A stretch of 64,000 nt of DNA, from the NCBI RefSeq assembly GCF_001540865.1, contig NC_033629.1:5078511-5142510 (forward strand). Reading direction: 5' to 3'. Each line of letters begins with the position of its first letter. Position 1 is the first letter of the stretch. Below the pieces are notes generated by a model. It saw nothing but the letters and a program-made list of their open reading frames with translations, ran no database searches and was not told where the DNA came from. A program made the translations under genes and the position numbers. Positions 24,101 to 33,593 of the stretch are shown piece by piece. The DNA comes from Ananas comosus. Taxonomy: Eukaryota; Streptophyta; Magnoliopsida; Poales; Bromeliaceae.

Positions 24101-24234
24101 CGGACGCCGGCGCGGTGGAGGTGGTGGACGCGGATGAGGTGCGGGTGCTCGACCTTGCCGCCGCGGCTGAGAAAATACACAACATTCACCCTCCTAACCT
24201 CTCCTCCTCCTCCTCCTCCATTTCCCATCTCCAT
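10423..24234 (-). CDS. SOSEKI (DUF966) family polarity protein, five coding exons, 12.2-kb last intron
   Basis: Coding exons on the minus strand, in order: 24234-24093, 23791-23722, 23604-23408, 23257-22696 and 10519-10423, giving 1,068 nt and 355 aa. All phases fit. Residues about 16-110 form the DIX-like domain ([68 protein letters not shown]). Low-complexity Thr, Ser, Asn-Pro and Glu tracts follow, then a conserved zone ([22 protein letters not shown]). The last exon supplies [18 protein letters not shown], the CxxC...HxxxC signature at the SOSEKI C-terminus. SOSEKI proteins polymerise through the DIX-like domain and mark cell edges in plant cells. The start is the first ATG (24234) after the probable 5'UTR intron; a second ATG lies two codons on. 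The acceptor before 23257 follows an A-rich run and is the least certain. The last donor reads CG|GTGAGT; retaining that intron would create an immediate TGA at 22694-22692 and drop the CxxC...HxxxC motif. Confidence 0.9.
11165..12610. mobile_element. degenerate TRIM/LARD-like element with terminal direct repeats of about 350 bp
   Basis: Positions about 11175-11520 and 12262-12606 are diverged direct repeats sharing TATTGATCAAG, TTGAAGTTACAATAG, GAGCCTCAAG, CCAAAATGTCAGGAAAG and AAAACTAAACTACTCTACTTT. The 740 bp between them has no intact frame. Terminal direct repeats around a short non-coding interior fit an old terminal-repeat retrotransposon in miniature, lying within the SOSEKI intron. 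I could not find a convincing primer site or target duplication. Confidence 0.45.
12620..14429. other. AT-rich intronic sequence of SOSEKI, no gene
   Basis: It holds no coding frame, but a short (AAAC)n run near 12996-13018 and poly-A or poly-T runs. The start, 12620-12960, may be old LTR sequence (TAACCAAACATTCATAG...), but I cannot place it in a family. Confidence 0.4.
14430..14660. mobile_element. Mutator-type MITE, 231 bp
   Basis: It is flanked by a perfect 9-bp direct repeat, TAAACATAT (14421-14429 and 14661-14669). The ends are imperfect inverted repeats: AGCTCCTATGCTTTTAAAAG on the left, and AGTCCAGCTATGGTGCTTG with TAAAAGCACC read inward from the right. The inner inverted blocks are AAGT(A)CCAAGTTATTGGTGC and CTAAGTGCTTGGTGCTT. 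The interior does not code. Confidence 0.75.
15209..15277. repeat. (TA)n microsatellite
   Basis: A nearly pure TA tract of about 70 bp with a few interruptions. The surrounding 14670-15940 is AT-rich intron with no recognisable gene; short frames near 15533-15863 have AT-driven composition only. Confidence 0.85.
15944..16294. mobile_element. Mutator-type foldback MITE, 351 bp
   Basis: It starts GGCTAAATTACAGAAAATTC and ends with the near-complement TATATAATTTAGCC. Longer arms share ATTTGATTTTCACATT, CCCTGTCATTTAAAA and CTACACTTTGC with their complements. A perfect 9-bp direct repeat, ATTAATTAA, flanks it (15935-15943 and 16295-16303). It lies in the SOSEKI last intron. Confidence 0.8.
16304..19258. 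other. AT-rich SOSEKI intron sequence with diverged internal repeats
   Basis: No gene is visible. Segments near 17440-17900 and 18500-18760 repeat each other loosely (AATTCAA(C)AAATTATATTTATC, TTTAACTTTG, TTTAATTTAAATTTT, GTATAATTAAGGTTATAT, TTGAAGTTTAGT). This suggests an old duplicated element. About 17950-18430 is a more GC-balanced block (CGACCGCCGTAGAATCCACC ... TCATCATCAAC) of unknown origin. Confidence 0.4.
19259..19792. mobile_element. MITE with GAGT...GGCTACTA ends, 534 bp
   Basis: The left end is GAGTAGGGCTACTACTCTTA and the right end, read inward, GAGTCCGGCTACTATACTCT; both continue TTATGAGTA. Interior blocks such as AATCGACGACCCACTACGTTA and TTTTTCGAAATCAT are mirrored near the other end. 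Flanks AAGATATAT and TATATATAT may be a diverged 9-bp duplication. Related sequence occurs at 20398-20922 and at 6235-6420. Confidence 0.65.
19887..20285. mobile_element. foldback MITE, best copy of its family
   Basis: It starts GAGTTAATTGCATGCAGATT and ends with the complement AATCTGTATGCAATTAACTC. Arms of about 190 bp also share AATATAGTGAATTGCAAATTA, TTCAACTTTCATA and AGTCCTAATGTTTTCAGATAT. Flanks ATTTTTATA (19878-19886) and TTTTTTATA (20286-20294) match at eight of nine bases, fitting a 9-bp target duplication. Other copies: 8080-8501 and a split copy at 39186-39316 plus 47826-47933. Confidence 0.8.
20334..20396. repeat. (TA)n and (GA)n microsatellites
   Basis: A TA tract to about 20371 is followed after a short spacer by GA dinucleotides up to 20396, directly beside the next MITE. 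Confidence 0.9.
20398..20922. mobile_element. MITE with ACTATCTATAGTACCGG-type ends
   Basis: The left end is GCTACTCCTATACTATCTAT and the right end, read inward, CCTTATACTATCTATAATCC. Both continue into CCGG(C/A)(T/G)CC and then GTTTTCGATCTTAGG. The layout matches the 19259-19792 element, with a mirrored CACACCGTTAAAAC / CACAGTGTGGATCGTTAA block inside. It is followed by a (TA)n tract at 20928-20994. Confidence 0.6.
21051..21290. promoter_or_regulatory. promoter-like island: four G-boxes, GA tract, E2F-like sites
   Basis: Four CACGTG hexamers lie within 95 bp, at 21051, 21095, 21115 and 21140. A (GA)n tract follows at 21152-21185. Then come TTTTGGCGCGCC (minus strand of 21210-21221) and TTTCCCGCC (21278-21286), both matching the plant E2F consensus TTTSSCGC. 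A near match, TTCTCCCGCC, lies at 21257-21266. The block is far more GC-rich than its AT-rich neighbours. It lies inside the SOSEKI last intron with no visible gene directly downstream. It could be a captured promoter fragment, an intronic enhancer or a chance GC island; function is inferred only. Confidence 0.4.
21310..22690. other. AT-rich intron sequence next to SOSEKI exon 4
   Basis: It contains poly-A, poly-T and TATA-like runs and no coding frame. No recognisable element ends were seen. Confidence 0.4.
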
Positions 24235-24506
24235 ATATCGCTCTTCAAACAAAAATAATACAATACAACAAATGTTACGAAAAATAAATATGAAATCTCC
24301 ATACGCATATAAATTTTAAGACCGTCGCAATCCGAGGCCCGACATTCTAACTGAATCGACAATAAAAAAATGCGTATCCAAGGGTAAGAGAAACAAATTT
24401 GCAGGCCGAGCAATTGAGGAAATAAAATAATGGGGGTTGCTGCATGGATTTATCCGTTCTATAATAATAAAAAAATTTTAACGAAGAATTTTATTAGAGA
24501 ACAAAC

Positions 24507-24655
24507 CTCGTGGAAGTAGAAGGAAGGGAATATTCGGAGATCGAGATCTCTCTACTTGGGTTTTTTTTTTTTTTTTTTTTTTTTGAATTTGTTGAATAAT
24601 TTGGGGGTGTGGGGAGGGTGGAAGAGAGAAAGAAATGAATTGGGATTGGGTTTGG
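24507..24655 (-). other. probable SOSEKI 5'UTR exon
   Basis: On the minus strand, transcription from about 30 bp below the TATA box would start near 24655. A consensus-like donor, CACGAG|GTTTGT, occurs at 24507/24506, and acceptor-like AG dinucleotides lie at 24244-24241 just before the ATG. This suggests a 5'UTR intron of about 260 bp. The TSS and intron are inferred and unsupported by transcripts. A run of about 29 A on the minus strand lies within the exon. Confidence 0.5.
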
Positions 24656-24681
24656 GTTTTGTGACTTTTTTGTGGGGTTGT

Positions 24682-24689
24682 TATTTATA
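24682..24689 (-). promoter_or_regulatory. TATA box of SOSEKI gene
   Basis: The minus strand reads CTATAAATAACAACC, a good plant TATA box (TATAAATA), about 450 bp upstream of the start codon. The interval between contains a long T/A homopolymer and a GA-rich stretch. Confidence 0.65.
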
Positions 24690-24834
24690 GGCGGGCTTGG
24701 AAACCGGGAAGGAGTTGCCGCGGATTTTAGAATATTGATTTTTGGGAGAAAAAAAAAAAATGGTGTGTATGGTGATAAATATGGTAGATCTTTTTTACTA
24801 TGGTTTTTTTTTTTTTTTTAAAGAGAAATATAGC

Positions 24835-25312
24835 TAGGTTGTCAATCGGTAGGGATATTTGAAATTTTATTCGAATCCAAATTCGGAGCGAATTTATTCG
24901 ATACTGAATGGATATGATTTCGAATATTGATATCAAAAATAAAAATCCGACGGATATGGATACGAATATGGATTAAAACTGTATCCGAGTCGAACCTGAA
25001 CCCGAACCCGAATTTATTTTACATTATATATAATATGTATACAAAAATTTGATATTATATTTGAATTTGTAGTTTAAAATTTTTGATTTAATTTAATATA
25101 TTATGAAATATTGAAAAGAGAAATAATTATTCAGGGTTCGATTTTCAGGTTCGGATTCGGTTTCCGGCTTCGTATTTTTTGTCGGGTTCGGGTTTGGATA
25201 GGAATTTTTAAAATCCGTCGGATTTGGGTTCGGATTCGGGTTTCAGGTTTGGGGTCGGGTTCAGGTTCGAATTTTAAAAAATTCATCCCAAATCCGATCC
25301 GCTGACATTCCT
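24835..25312. mobile_element. CCGAACCCG-type MITE, 478 bp
   Basis: Flanked by a 9-bp direct repeat, AAATATAGC (24826-24834 and 25313-25321). It starts TAGGTTGTCAATCGGTAGGG and ends GATCCGCTGACATTCCT, so the ends form a short inverted repeat around AGG(A/T)TGTCA. The interior is rich in TCCGAATCCGAA / TTCGGGTTCGG motifs on alternating strands. The 9-bp duplication places this dispersed family among Mutator-like MITEs. Confidence 0.7.
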
Positions 25313-25349
25313 AAATATAGCAAGCTAATAATTCTGTTTGTTTTTTAGA

Positions 25350-25918
25350 AATAAAGTTTGTTTGGCCTCACAGTTGGGGAAGCGATTTTGGCACAATTAA
25401 TATTGGTTTTCAGAACTCATTTTGTCTAAAATTGGTAAGTTTGGCAGAGTGTAAGTGGAAAGTGATTTTGAAAATAATTTTGCGAAAGTATTTGGCAAAA
25501 TATTTTTACCGTTTGCAAATTATTTTTTTTTTTCTAAATTTTAGTTTAAAATTTAATATTTAAGATTTTGAATTTAAAAGCTGAATTAGAATTTAAAATT
25601 TAATAATTAAATTTAAATTTAGAATTAAAATTTTGAAATTTTAAATTTAAAATAAAATTTAAATTTATCTGAATCTTAAAATTTAAAATTTAAATTTAAA
25701 ACTTAATAAAAATTTTAAATTTTAAATATTGACTTAAATTTTAAGTTTTAAATTTTAAATTTTAAATTTTAAATTTGAAAAATTAAGTTCAATATATAAA
25801 TTTAAAATTTGAAATTTTAAAATTTAAAATTTAAAGCTTGAAATTTAAAATTTAAGATTTAAAATCTATATTTAAATTTAAAATTTGAATTCAAAATTAA
25901 ATTAAAATTTGAATTCGA
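25350..25918. mobile_element. truncated AT-cored element ending at gap
   Basis: It begins near GTTTGTTTGGCCTCACAGTTG, a GGCCTGTTTGG-like end, followed by GAAGCGATTTTGG and then an AAATTTAAATTT-rich core from about 25500. The sequence stops at the N at 25919, so the right end is missing and the assignment is tentative. The stretch 25920-26200 is AT-rich with no feature. Confidence 0.35.
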
Positions 25919-26224
25919 NTTTTGTGTTGCTGATACGGGGATAAATAAATCATCAGACATTCATACTAAATATGTCAATATATTAATAATAAGCATAAAA
26001 ATAACGTTATAAGAGATATGATATCACATTGATAAATTCTACTAATTAATATGAGTTCTCAATTTTAGGATATTATTATTATTAATTTGCTACCACATCA
26101 AAAATTGCAACAAGGCTAGAGTTTATTTGTTTCTCCTTTAGGCCACACAAAGCCAAAAAAAAGAAGAAGAAAGTATATTCAATTTATTACTTAGAAAGTA
26201 TTACACTTAGAAAGTATTACTAAA

Positions 26225-26386
26225 GCAAGTGTCAAAGGGCTTGGTGGTTGGTATCCGAAATCCCAAATTTAAATCCTAGTTAATTCACATTTCCAGCTAA
26301 GTTTATTTCTAAATGAAATAAAACGAAGCGGGTAACATGCTATTTATTTCTCATTAAAAAGAAGAAGAAGAAGAAGAAGAAGAAGA
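26225..26386 (+). mobile_element. tRNA-derived SINE with perfect 16-bp target duplication
   Basis: Flanked by the direct repeat AGAAAGTATTACTAAA (26209-26224 and 26387-26402). The 5' part, GTGTCAAAGGGCTTGGTGG and GTATCCGAAATCCCAA, is compatible with diverged A and B boxes of a pol III promoter. The 3' part, AGCTAAGTTTATTTCTAAAT and GAAGCGGGTAACATGCTA, is a SINE body. It ends in a (GAA)n tail at about 26360-26386. A long perfect duplication and a simple-repeat tail are hallmarks of LINE-mediated retroposition. Confidence 0.85.
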
Positions 26387-26402
26387 AGAAAGTATTACTA
26401 AA

Positions 26403-28450
26403 ACCGTCCAAGCCAGATATGGGTCCGGATATTTTTATACCCATACCCTACTTGGACCCGATCTGAACCCGACCTTTTAATAGTGTCACGCCCCGGATTA
26501 CTCGTTTTTTCGGACATGCCGACAAATCCGCCGTATACAAAGAAATTTTTCCTGTATACGAAGCGATAGTTGTACCTGTACCTGTAATCATACAATACTA
26601 CAACCAGTAGTATAGAGCTGCTAAAAGAAAACATATAAAAATAGCATTGGTTCAATTACATACATAGTATGCATATACAAAAATACTCGCTGCAGTGAGA
26701 ATCTAACATCAGTATGTAATAGAACCAAAAACTACAACTACCTATAGCTGGTATGCCTCTAGATCAGCAGCAAAACGGGAAGGGATCTAACTCGCGACTC
26801 CCTTTCCACAATCTGAATCAGCAACAGCAGCAGTCGAGGAAGAAGGCTCTACAAAAGGTTTCAACAACTGGGTGTGAGAACTACTGCAAAAAAAAGTAGT
26901 CCTCAGTGGGTACCGCTACCGACCTCAACGGCTCACCCACTAAGTCTACAGAAGTAAACAAGGGTAGTAAGGAAAGCTGGAACAATCTACAGCTATATAC
27001 CACTATACTATCGTGATCCAACACTAACTATCTGTAGAAAAAGCAATCTCTGACCCAATCTCACTAGGGACTGTAAACACATCCGTCTCGCCTGTCAAAG
27101 CTATATTAACCCCCACCACGCTAGGTCATCAGTGGAGAGCAAGTCCAAATAGGACACTACGACATCAATGCAAAAGTACTAAGCCCGACTCCGGAGTGGC
27201 ACTCGTGGGCGCTACCCAACCGAGTATGCAAGCGTATCTTTGCCGAGCTTAATCAGGCTCTCACAGACTGTAGCCAAAACAAAAGAGTCTCACTGGTCGA
27301 ACAACCACAATCTACGTGCTCTCGACACAATTTGATGCAAAAACTGCAAACTGGGTCTACCGTCAACTACAACGGCACCCGACAGTCCGGAACAGTCTGT
27401 ACACTACTGTAAAAATACACACGGCATCTCAGCACGAGTATAAATGCATTCTATACTATTCTGGATATCCACCGCCTACAAACTGCGGCGATACACACAA
27501 ATTACGGCTCCTAAAGATAAATCTGGTAGTTTGAGCAAATGACGGTGTAGAATCGATAGTTTTCTCCTAAGTCAAATCCAAGTACAACATGTATAATTTA
27601 GCTAATATTCTACGCTCCAATTCAAATTTAAGAACAATATAAATCAACGAATCGAGCTACTAAACATGCTATACAAAACGGAAATACATGTCGACAACAA
27701 ACTAGACTTAGGAGGAAATTCGTAGAATCCGGTAAGCATATCATTAACCCACCTCAAAAGCTACTCCAACAACGGCGGGAAGTCGAAAGAAGCGGAACCA
27801 CGCGCTCGCCCGGCCTCCCAACGAAGCAACTATAACGTCCACGTACTCGAACGGCTCCTCGGCGCGATGTCGGCGTCGATCCAAACTCCACCCGAAGCCT
27901 CCTCCTTGTATACGGTCAAGGGCTAGAGAGAGAGAGAAGAACCATCCAAAACCCTTCATCTCTGCTTTCCTAAAAGTATATAGAGGTTGTTGGTAAGGGT
28001 GTAAACAACGAGGCAGCCAAAAGACCAAAAAGTCCCTCACCTACCTTGGAGTACCGGTACCAGGCCGATGTCATACCGATACCCCGCGGCAGAATATGCA
28101 ACCCGAGAGCAGCAGTCGAAAAATCTATACTGTGGTGCCGGTACTCCCCTGTGTGGTACCGGTACGCATTGCCGAAAACCTACAATTTGCATATTTCAAT
28201 GCTAAAAACCTGCTCTCGCATCGCAACGACTGTCTTGCGTCTATTTCGGGCCAACGTGACTCGGACTTGTCTCGGCACTCTCCAGATGTGTCGACAAGCC
28301 ACAGATGCTGTAATTCCACAGCTGTTGGCCACCACGAATACTACAAATAGATAGGTGTCCTGAAGAGTTTTCATATCTGAACCCGAACCTGGACCCAAAC
28401 CTAGTGAAATACCGATAATAAATAAAAAATTGTAAAGTTGAGGAATCAAT
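26403..28450. mobile_element. CCGAACCCG-type MITE split by a solo LTR
   Basis: The left part, 26403-26483 (GGGTCCGGATATTTTTATACC, GATCTGAACCCGACC), and the right part, 28351-28450 (GTGTCCTGAAGAGTTTTCATA, ACCCGAACCTGGACCC), join into sequence homologous to the unbroken copy at 30835-31150. This gives the empty-site structure for the LTR insertion. Confidence 0.65.
26484..28345. mobile_element. solo LTR, gypsy type, 1,862 bp, TSD AATAG
   Basis: It starts TGTCACGCCCCGG and ends GAATACTACA, giving 5'-TG...CA-3' ends like the Tekay LTR at 60723 (TGTCACGCCCCGG ... GTGCTACA). A perfect 5-bp duplication, AATAG, flanks it (26479-26483 and 28346-28350). No internal gag-pol is present, so it is a solo LTR left by LTR-LTR recombination. 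Internal short frames are not genes. Confidence 0.85.
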
Positions 28451-29620
28451 TTCAGTAAAACTGATAGATGAAAGGTGTCAGTGTACTTTCATTCTAGTAA
28501 AAACTCTAGTCGCTCTATTTACTTTTTTTTTTTTTTTTTTACTCCTTATTTTTTTAATCCTTACTTTTAACCCTAGTTATTTACTGCTTGAATATTTCTT
28601 TCAAAAGAATTTTATTAGACTGAATGCAACTAATGAGAGCGTGAATTTGTCCATAGTAAGAGGTTTATGCTTAATTTTGTCCATAAATTGTTTAATAAAG
28701 TCTATAAAAAAATATGCATACGGGTATCCATACCCGATCTAGACCCAATCCGTATCCAATCCATACCCGCTCTTAAACGGATAGTATACAGATAATAACT
28801 ATCCAGATTCGTTCAAATAAACTAGATGGGTATATTATTAACTTAAATATCTAGACCCATATCCGATCCGAATTTAAATAGATGTGGTATTGGTATATAT
28901 ATTTTTTCCGACCTATTTTCTTTTAAGATACGAATATAATATACCAACTATCCAAATCCCATTTGGTCCACAGACACTTTTAAGTATGTATTACATAGAG
29001 AATGTTAGGGCTTCAATTTTTGACAACACAACTCTCTATTTATCACTTGTATCTTATGAGTAGCTGAAACTCTCATCTTTTTTTTCTTTTCTTTTTTCTA
29101 TCTGAATCCTGTGATGACGTGGAGATAATGATCACCTTATTAGAGATGGAGATATTATTGCCTAGATGGAGATATTATTATTATTACATATATAGGCTGG
29201 GTCCACACAAAAAAAAAAAAAGCTCTTTTATTGCATTTTAATTGGTCTAGTCCTTGGATGATGTGGTAGACAAAATGTCACATCCGAATTATCCCAAACT
29301 GGGAGATAATAAAATATTTTAGTATGCTGTGCACTATATATGTTCACAATTTGAAAATTAAAGTATTTAAACCAAAAAATAGAGTCACCAACTTGCCACA
29401 TCAAAATAGTAATGGTGACTTAATTTATCCTTTATTAGTAAGTACACTAGCTTGGCTTATTATTATCTACTATTATAACTTGGACAAAAATCTAACATTA
29501 TGAGGTTAGTTGGCTTTCTACATGATAATTAATATTGTCACAGTTTTTTTTTTCTTTATACTTCGAGGGAAAATATATTCTATATAATTATGATTCAGAT
29601 TTTCGTGAAATAATAGATAT
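28451..29620. other. AT-rich intergenic, with CCGAACCCG-type fragment at 28705-28980
   Basis: About 28705-28980 holds GGGTATCCATACCCGATC, CCATACCCGCTC and CCATATCCGATCCGAA, a copy of the same MITE family. The rest shows a poly-T run near 28530, ATT-type repeats at 29150-29200 and no gene. Confidence 0.4.
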
Positions 29621-29623
29621 AAA

Positions 29624-30408
29624 AGGTGCATTTGGTTCAAAGTCGAAAATGGTATCGGAATCGAAATAAGAATAAGCTGGAAACGGAATCAGAATGATTC
29701 ATTACCTTATTTTGTTTGGTTCACCACCTGAATCGGAATCGGAATGAACTATTCTCATTGTCAGTATTTGGTTCAGATAGATATCAAAAACATAATCAAA
29801 TTAATATGCTAATTTTATCTTTATAATATATTAGTTTAAATTCAAACTAAAAATTAAATATTAAAAATTTACGTTAAAATTTTAAAATGATGTCAAAATT
29901 TTAAATATATTTTTTAAAAAATTAAAATTTGAAATTGAACGGATAATTCAAAATATAAACTAAATTTCGATTTATTCAAACTTAAAATTATAATTTCAAT
30001 TTCAATTTGAATTCATAAATTTAATTTAAATTTTAAATAAGATTTGAATAAAATTTTAGATTTTAAATTTAAATTTATAAATTAGATTCAAAATGCTTGA
30101 TTGAATTTTAATTTTTAATTTAAGTTCAAATTTAAATTTAAATGTATAAATATAATTTTTAAAATTAAACTTATGTTTAAAAAATAAGCTTAAAAAGATT
30201 AAATTTAATCCGAACAAATCCATTCCGTTCGGATTTAATTTTCAATCCGGTCTCCTAGGCCGGATTGGAAAAAAAAGGTAATTCGGGGATTCTCAATCAC
30301 CAGAGAATCGGAATCAGAATGAAAATCCCGCATACCAAACACGGACAAAGAGATTCGTCCATTCCGATTCCGATTCTATGGTGAAAAATGGGTGAACCAA
30401 ACACGCCT
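29624..30408. mobile_element. TIR element (Tourist-like or similar), AT-cored, 785 bp
   Basis: The left end is AGGTGCATTTGGTTCA and the right end, read inward, AGGCGTGTTTGGTTCA. Both continue into CGGAATCGGAAT-type motifs (29660-29750 and 30300-30380). The core at 29830-30190 is AAATTTAAATT-rich like that of the 3727-5042 element. No clean target duplication was seen, so the superfamily is uncertain. Confidence 0.55.
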
Positions 30409-30834
30409 ATTTATGTGCTACCAAAGTATTAATTCTCTTTCCGCAGTGCTCAACAGTACTCTCTTTTTATTAGATGCAATTACAAATAGTGATGATTATT
30501 CCCCACATTGTGCAATTAAATTACCTTCCAAAAAAACAAATCATTAAATGTGTATATTAATTAGCCAATTTGTACAATTGATTGCATCTCTCCATGGCTT
30601 TGGAAGCTGTTTAACTTTGCTAGAATAGGTATTCTTAGTTTGGCAGTTTGATCATACATTAAAAGGCTTAATTATTCTACCCTATATTCTATTTTAGGAC
30701 CTTATTTTTTAAAAAAAATTTATATTCTACTATTTTTTTCTTTTCCAAAGACACCACTAAATTCTGTTTTCTCATCACTTTTTATATTACAAGCAATAAA
30801 AGTTTGTAACGTTAGATGAAAACTAGCAACTCTT

Positions 30835-31150
30835 AAAGCTGTCCAAAATATCCGATATACCATACCTGATCCGGACCCTATCCGGATTCGTACCGAACCC
30901 GAAAAAAAATGGACAGTATATGGGTAAAAAAAACTTACCCATTAAAATTTCGGATATTGCCGGGCCCAGATATTTTATACCCATACCTAATTTGGACCTG
31001 ACCCGAACCCATCTTTTAAATACGTAGTGTCCGGAATAGTTTTCAAATCCAAACCCAGACTCGGATCCGGACCTAGACCTGATAAAATATCCAATAGTAA
31101 ATAAAAATATTTGAAATTTTGAACTTGATGGATCAATTTTCATACGACTT
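30835..31150. mobile_element. CCGAACCCG-type MITE, unsplit copy
   Basis: It contains TGTCCAAAATATCCGATA, CCCTATCCGGATTCG, CCCGAACCCATC and GTGTCCGGAATAGTTTTCAA, and is collinear with the two halves of the split copy at 26403-28450. The flanking 30409-30834 and 31151-31667 are AT-rich with no gene. Confidence 0.55.
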
Positions 31151-31670
31151 ATAGAGGAAGGATCTCTAAGTATTTTCATCCTATTAAAATATTGAAATCC
31201 TAGCTGCTTTTTTACTTCTTTTTTCTAGCTTTTACTCTTTATTTTTTACTCTTTCTTTTTTATTTTATTTCTGCTTAAGAGTTTTTTATGAAACAATATT
31301 TCCATCGCCGTCATCATCAGTAATATTAATCCTTTATAGGCGTGGCACGAGTGAGTTTTTTCTAAACTCCTTCTCTAATTATAGTCGACAACCAAATTAT
31401 TTTTTTGGGTTATTTGCATACACGTCCCTGCAAACATAGATGCACGAAACCACAGGGGGGTTTTTGAAGTTTTCCCAATAAAAAGAAAGGAGTTAAGGCA
31501 ACAAAGTTTCTTCTAGGTAGTTTGTATCTTTGAAGGTAACAATTAATTTGCTAACAACCAAAAGGCTCGAGGAGATATGTAAGCGTGAGTTCGACCAAAC
31601 TTAATTTTCTTTTGCTTTCAGAGTTAGTCATCTTTAATTAGTAGAACATTATCAAGCTAGAAAAACTTAA

Positions 31671-32324
31671 GGGTGCGTTTGGTTCGCGCTATCTTTTTAA
31701 GATTCCTAATAATTCAATAGGAATAAAAAAAATATGACGGTATTTGGCTAAACGCACTAAGTAATCTAGCTGGTAATATTAGATTTACTTGGAAATGAGA
31801 TTCACCCAAAGACTAATCTCATTCTCTTCGGGAAGGTGGGTATCCTCATATTAATGGATTGAGATAATCATAATATATCTATTTTTTCTGTCTCGCTATC
31901 CGTCGGCTAGTTGGTATTATTTTCTTTTACACTCTAACCTCATTTCTCTCTCTAAACTTATCTTTTCTCTCTCTAAACTAAGCTCTCTCTCCCTCATTTT
32001 TTCTAAAATCTCTACTCTCTCACGTACTCCCTCTAATCTCGACTCTATTTCTCTTCCTATTTCTTTAATTATATCTCTCTCTAACCTATGTTCTCTCTTC
32101 CTTTTTTCTAAAAAAATGTTGAAATTTTTAATAGCATTATTTAAAATAAATAATAAATAAATAAATAGTATATTTTTGTAATCTTAAATAACATGACTAA
32201 AAATATAATCGTGCGAACCAAACCACATAATGCCACATTCTTAGTAATAGCGTGAATAGGAATAAGATTTTCGGACATATTTTTATTCCTAGAAATTTTT
32301 TTATAGTGCGAACCAAACGCGCCC
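31671..32324. mobile_element. Tourist-like MITE, 654 bp, TSD TAA
   Basis: The ends are GGGTGCGTTTGGTTCGCGCT and, read inward, GGGCGCGTTTGGTTCGCACT. These are about 22-bp inverted repeats with two mismatches. TAA flanks both ends (31668-31670 and 32325-32327), as in PIF/Harbinger MITEs. The interior is CT-rich at 31930-32105 and does not code. Confidence 0.85.
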
Positions 32325-32327
32325 TAA

Positions 32328-33590
32328 AAGTTGTCTCGAGAAATAAAGTTATGATTTTGAGTCCAAAAATGTGAATTTTGATTTAGTACTTTTAATTCTG
32401 CTGCAAAGAGAACTTGTTGGAGTCCTTACTTAAATTTTTTTTTTCATTGTGTTGTTTAAATAGCACTTTCTTGTACCAATGTCAAACAAGCTCTAAAATT
32501 TTATGCTAGTACACGCGACGCTTTCATTATTTACGTTCAACTCTAGCTTCTCACATTTGGGCAGATTTTGATGGCAAGTGGGCACCTGAACTTTTTGAAC
32601 TTATGAAAAGAGTTTGAAGGAAATTACATTAGAATAGAAGCCTGAAAAGATCTAAGTTCATACTATCTCGCTTTGTTTTGATATAATGCGAAAATACATA
32701 ATTTTTTTAAACCTTGAGCTATTGGGAAGGGCGTTTGTACGACCTTTGATCTTATTTAGTTTCAACATTCGATCTTATTTAGTTTCAAACAGATCGTATA
32801 TGTTGATTATGATAGTCGTCTGAAACTTATTATAGATAGTAGTTTACGAAGAACCTCAGCATAACTAAATAAGATTTCAAGCCAAACAAAAAAATATCTT
32901 GTAGTAAAACAACCGTTGTAATTTAAAAGCTTAAGTTGTAGATTTAATACTCTCCTTCATATCTGAATCGAGACTTCTTACAGGACACATGACTTGCAGG
33001 ACACATGACGTGAACTTAAATTAAATGAGAAAAATTAATGACGTTAGGAGTCTGACATAATTCGAATTCAGGATCTCCTGTTTGATACCATATAAAACAA
33101 CTGTTGTATTTTAAAAACTTAAGATGTTAGAAACGATATTTATATACTTTTATATTTTACGCTGTGACCTTCTCTCTAGGCTCTCTCACTATTCGTTGAC
33201 TCCATCCTAAACCTGTATATGCCCAGTGGAAAAGTGGAAATTAATGCTGTACATTAAGAAGAATGAGTAAAGCATTTATATATATACATATTCTAGTTTT
33301 GGCGTAGACGCCATTTTACCTGAAAAGAAAATGTAGTGTGCCTTCACTGCTTGGATGGTTTGGGAACACATTCTGATCTTGCTTTTTGGTAGTTTATTTG
33401 ATGCCTCATTTGGCATGTAGTAATTATTATTTTCTTGTGTTTTTTTTTTTTAGTTTTGCTTCTAATTAGAGGAACGTGGCATTGAGGTTGTTGTATCGCT
33501 GGTCGAATTGTAAATAGCAAATTGAAGGGTACTTAAAGCCTAGGATCTGGTTGTAGAATTCTCTTAGGCCAGGCAAGGATCGGTAACATC
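32328..33590. other. intergenic with a diverged repeat pair
   Basis: Two related segments, near 32900-32960 (AACAACCGTTGTAATTTAAAA) and 33100-33135 (AACAACTGTTGTATTTTAAAA), are direct repeats about 190 bp apart, each followed by a CTTAAG-type motif. The second follows TCGAATTCAGGATCTCCTG, a sequence common in plant retroposon debris. No gene is visible. Confidence 0.35.
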
Positions 33591-33593
33591 CGA

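Noticed and set aside
27744..28354. Overlapping frames on both strands near 28 kb
   Set aside because: They lie inside the solo LTR, show no family features and are not conserved in related LTRs in this window.
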